A stretch of 17,315 nucleotides of DNA from NCBI GenBank assembly GCA_905215675.1, contig CAJMRA010000009.1:1-17315 (forward strand). The letters run 5' to 3'. Shown here one piece after another: positions 15,244 to 17,315 of the stretch. Source of the DNA: an uncultured bacterium. Lineage in GTDB: Bacteria; Desulfobacterota; Desulfovibrionia; Desulfovibrionales; Desulfovibrionaceae. The number at the start of each line of letters is the position of its first letter. The first letter of the stretch is position 1. The notes below the pieces were generated by a model. It did no database searches. It worked only from the letters and a program-made list of their open reading frames with translations, and had not been told where the DNA came from. Made by a program: the position numbers and the translations under genes.

Positions 15244-15270
15244 GTCCCGGCCTTCGGCCTCGCGTAGACT
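15242..15270 (+). promoter_or_regulatory. Putative promoter of the alkyl sulfatase gene at the repeat edge
   Basis: TTGTCC (15242-15247) and TAGACT (15265-15270) are 17 bases apart; together they match 8 of 12 sigma-70 consensus bases. The -35 abuts the right end of repeat copy 4. The predicted leader is about 70 bases. It is a weak match, offered because no better one is present between 15119 and 15347. Confidence 0.28.
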
Positions 15271-15347
15271 GACGGCAGGATGGCGTCCGAAGTGTGTTTG
15301 ATTCGGGGAACGTTCTCTGAAAAAGCCCGGGTTCAAAGGATAACGTG

Positions 15348-17315
15348 ATGAAGAAGGTGATGATCATGGCGCTTGTGCTGGCGCTGGCGGCCGGGAGCGC
15401 GGCGCGGGCGCAGGGAGAGGACAGGAGCCGGGAGGCTTCGGAAGCGACGAAACAGGCGCAGCGTCTGGTGCGTAATTCTTTGGATTTCAAGGATATGCAG
15501 GCTTACGAGGATGCGCATCGCGGCTTTGTCGCGCCGCTGCCGGACATGGGCAGGATTACCGACGAGGAAGGGCGGATTGTCTGGAATCTGGAGCCGTACG
15601 CCTTTCTGGCCGCCGGCATGAGCATGGATATGCCGCCGTCGCGGATTATTCCCACCGAAGGGCCGGATACGGTCAATCCGAGCCTGTGGCGGCAGTCGCA
15701 GCTTGTGCTGCGCGACGGCCTCTACAAGGTGACGGATGGTCTCTATCAGGTACGCAACGCCGATTTGTCCAATATGACCATCGTCGAGGGAAAGACCGGC
15801 CTCATCGTCATCGATCCCCTGATTTCCGCGGAGACGGCGGCGGCCGCGCTGCGTCTCTACCGCGCCCACAGGCCGGATAAGCCCGTGGTGGCCGTCATCT
15901 ATTCGCACAGCCATGTGGATCATTTCGGGGGGGCCCTGGGCGTCGTCAGCGCCGAAGACGCCGCTTCGGGAAAGGTGCGCGTCATTGCTCCGGCCGGTTT
16001 CATGTCGGCCGCCGTGGCTGAAAACGGGCTTGCCGGTCCGGCCATGCGGCGGCGCGCCGCCTTCATGTACGGCAGTCTGCTGCCCGCCGGGCCGCGCGGC
16101 CACGTGGGGGCCGGACTTGGCCTGACGACATCCCGGGGGACAAGCTCGCTGGTACCCCCCAACGAGGTCGTCAACCATGACGGCCAGACGCTGACCATCG
16201 ACGGCCTGACCTTTGAATTTCAGCTGGCCCCCAATACCGAAGCGCCCGCCGAAATGCACTGGTATATCCCCGAACTGAAGGCGCTGTCCGTGGCGGAAAA
16301 CTGCACGCAGACCATGCACAACCTGTATACGCTGCGCGGCGCCAGAGGGCGGGACCCCCTTCTCTGGGCCGACGCGCTGGATGAAAGCCTGCGGCGCTGG
16401 GGCGACAAGGCCGAGGTGCTGTACGGCATGCACCATTGGCCGGTATGGGGAAAGGATCGCGTCCGGACGGCGCTGGAGCTGGGCCGCGACGTGTATCGCT
16501 ACATCAACGATCAGACCCTGCGGCTTGCCAACAAGGGCCTCGGCATGCTGGAGATTGCCGAACAGCTGCGCCTGCCTCCCGAACTGGACAAGCCCTTTGC
16601 CGTGCGCGGCTATTACGGAACCCTGAACCACAACGTCAAGGGGGTCTATACCTATTATCTCGGCTGGTTTGACGGCAACGCTGCCGGTCTTGACCCCCTG
16701 CCGCGCGTGGAGGCCTCCCGCCGCTATGTGGAATATATGGGAGGAGCGGAGGCCGTACTGGGCCGCGCCCGCGAGGACTTTGCACGGGGGAATTACCGCT
16801 GGGTCGCGCAGGTGCTGGATCACGTCATTTTTGCCGAACCGGAAAACATGGCGGCGCGTGAACTGGCGGCCGACGCCCTGGAGCAGCTGGGCTATCAGGC
16901 GGAAAGCGGTCCCTGGCGCAATTTTTATCTAAGCGCGGCGCAGGAACTGCGCGGCCTTGAACCTCCCGCCATGCGCACGGATTCCGACGGCGGCGATTTG
17001 CCCGGCCTGCTGCCGCCCCGGGAATTCTTCCGCAATCTTGCCGTGCGTCTTGACGGGGAACGGGCCGCGGGAAAGGATGTGCGCTTTGTGGCGACGTTCA
17101 CGGACACGGGCGAAAGCTGGCTGGTGGATGTCGAGCGCTCCGTCCTCCATGCCCGCAAGGTGGACGGGAATACGGATCCCTCCCTTATGCGGATAAAGGG
17201 GCCGCAGAAGCGGCTGTATGCCATTCTTTCCGGCGCGCAGCCCCTGCCGCGGCGGCAGGATGTTGTTTCCGTGGAGGGCACGCCGGCCCCGCGGCATGCC
17301 TTTCTTGCCCTGCGG
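15348..17315 (+). CDS. Secreted alkyl sulfatase (SdsA1/YjcS-like, metallo-beta-lactamase fold), 3' end beyond window
   Basis: The frame is open for 656 codons from ATG 15348 to the window edge. A signal peptide covers about residues 1-22 (MKK, hydrophobic core, ARAQG), so export is expected. The metallo-beta-lactamase zinc motif HSHVDH is at 187-192. Further hallmarks of group III alkyl sulfatases follow: AMRRRAAFMYG with LLPAGPRG, NTEAPAEMHWY, AENCTQTMHNLYTLRGA, MHHWPVWG, GYYGTLNHNVKGVYTYYLGW and EYMGGAEAVL. The last visible part, after about residue 560, fits the SCP2-like C-terminal domain. Family enzymes hydrolyse primary alkyl sulfates such as dodecyl sulfate to alcohol and sulfate. AAAGGA precedes the ATG by seven bases. 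Only a short C-terminal piece is likely missing. Confidence 0.93.
   Translation, partial: MKKVMIMALVLALAAGSAARAQGEDRSREASEATKQAQRLVRNSLDFKDMQAYEDAHRGFVAPLPDMGRITDEEGRIVWNLEPYAFLAAGMSMDMPPSRIIPTEGPDTVNPSLWRQSQLVLRDGLYKVTDGLYQVRNADLSNMTIVEGKTGLIVIDPLISAETAAAALRLYRAHRPDKPVVAVIYSHSHVDHFGGALGVVSAEDAASGKVRVIAPAGFMSAAVAENGLAGPAMRRRAAFMYGSLLPAGPRGHVGAGLGLTTSRGTSSLVPPNEVVNHDGQTLTIDGLTFEFQLAPNTEAPAEMHWYIPELKALSVAENCTQTMHNLYTLRGARGRDPLLWADALDESLRRWGDKAEVLYGMHHWPVWGKDRVRTALELGRDVYRYINDQTLRLANKGLGMLEIAEQLRLPPELDKPFAVRGYYGTLNHNVKGVYTYYLGWFDGNAAGLDPLPRVEASRRYVEYMGGAEAVLGRAREDFARGNYRWVAQVLDHVIFAEPENMAARELAADALEQLGYQAESGPWRNFYLSAAQELRGLEPPAMRTDSDGGDLPGLLPPREFFRNLAVRLDGERAAGKDVRFVATFTDTGESWLVDVERSVLHARKVDGNTDPSLMRIKGPQKRLYAILSGAQPLPRRQDVVSVEGTPAPRHAFLALR

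Noticed and set aside
15333..16823. 496-codon open frame on the minus strand opposite the alkyl sulfatase
   Set aside because: The plus strand encodes a continuous alkyl sulfatase with signal peptide and zinc motif; the minus frame has no recognisable domain.
1..17315. CRISPR array, tRNA genes, insertion sequence or phage genes
   Set aside because: No regularly spaced direct repeats, no tRNA-like cloverleaf with a CCA-type end, and no transposase or integrase motifs were found on either strand.

Overview
The window looks like ordinary chromosomal DNA from a high-GC member of the Desulfovibrionaceae (sulfate-reducing Desulfobacterota). This is an inference from protein flavour and gene content: a PxxKW cysteine-rich small protein, a YajC beginning LFESVAYAMGT, a cbpA-cbpM-clpB cluster and generally high GC. 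No rRNA, tRNA, CRISPR array, transposase or phage gene was seen.

Left part (1-6412, all genes on the minus strand). From right to left in transcription order: a methylthioadenosine/S-adenosylhomocysteine deaminase-type amidohydrolase (5096-6412); a small PxxKW cysteine-rich protein (4692-4955) with a clear sigma-70 type promoter and a hairpin terminator; an M20 metallopeptidase (3321-4553) whose 3' end overlaps mnmG (1394-3343), the tRNA U34-modifying flavoprotein; and, after a repeat-filled gap, a membrane-anchored PilZ-domain protein (64-1020).

Centre (6487-10520, plus strand). An alpha/beta hydrolase is divergent from the deaminase. It is followed by the preprotein-translocase accessory genes yajC, secD and secF, ending in a strong UUCG-loop terminator. 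The SecF carries an apparent extra pair of membrane segments.

Right part (10809-17315, plus strand). A proteostasis cluster contains a CbpA-type Hsp40, the small CbpM-type modulator and the ClpB disaggregase, with terminators after cbpM and after clpB. The window ends inside a secreted alkyl sulfatase (15348 to the edge). This 656-codon open frame has the metallo-beta-lactamase HxHxDH motif and several SdsA1-like motifs.

The least explained material is non-coding. A family of hairpin repeats occurs four times (1-52, 1244-1386, 12220-12257, 15132-15243), always just downstream of a gene. Each is built from one or both of two stem-loop modules, with base changes that partly preserve pairing. 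One copy also holds a perfect 14-bp-stem hairpin. A structured leader of unknown function precedes cbpA. No wholly new protein system was found; the repeat family, the SecF insertion, the cbpA leader and the PxxKW gene are the best items for a second look.
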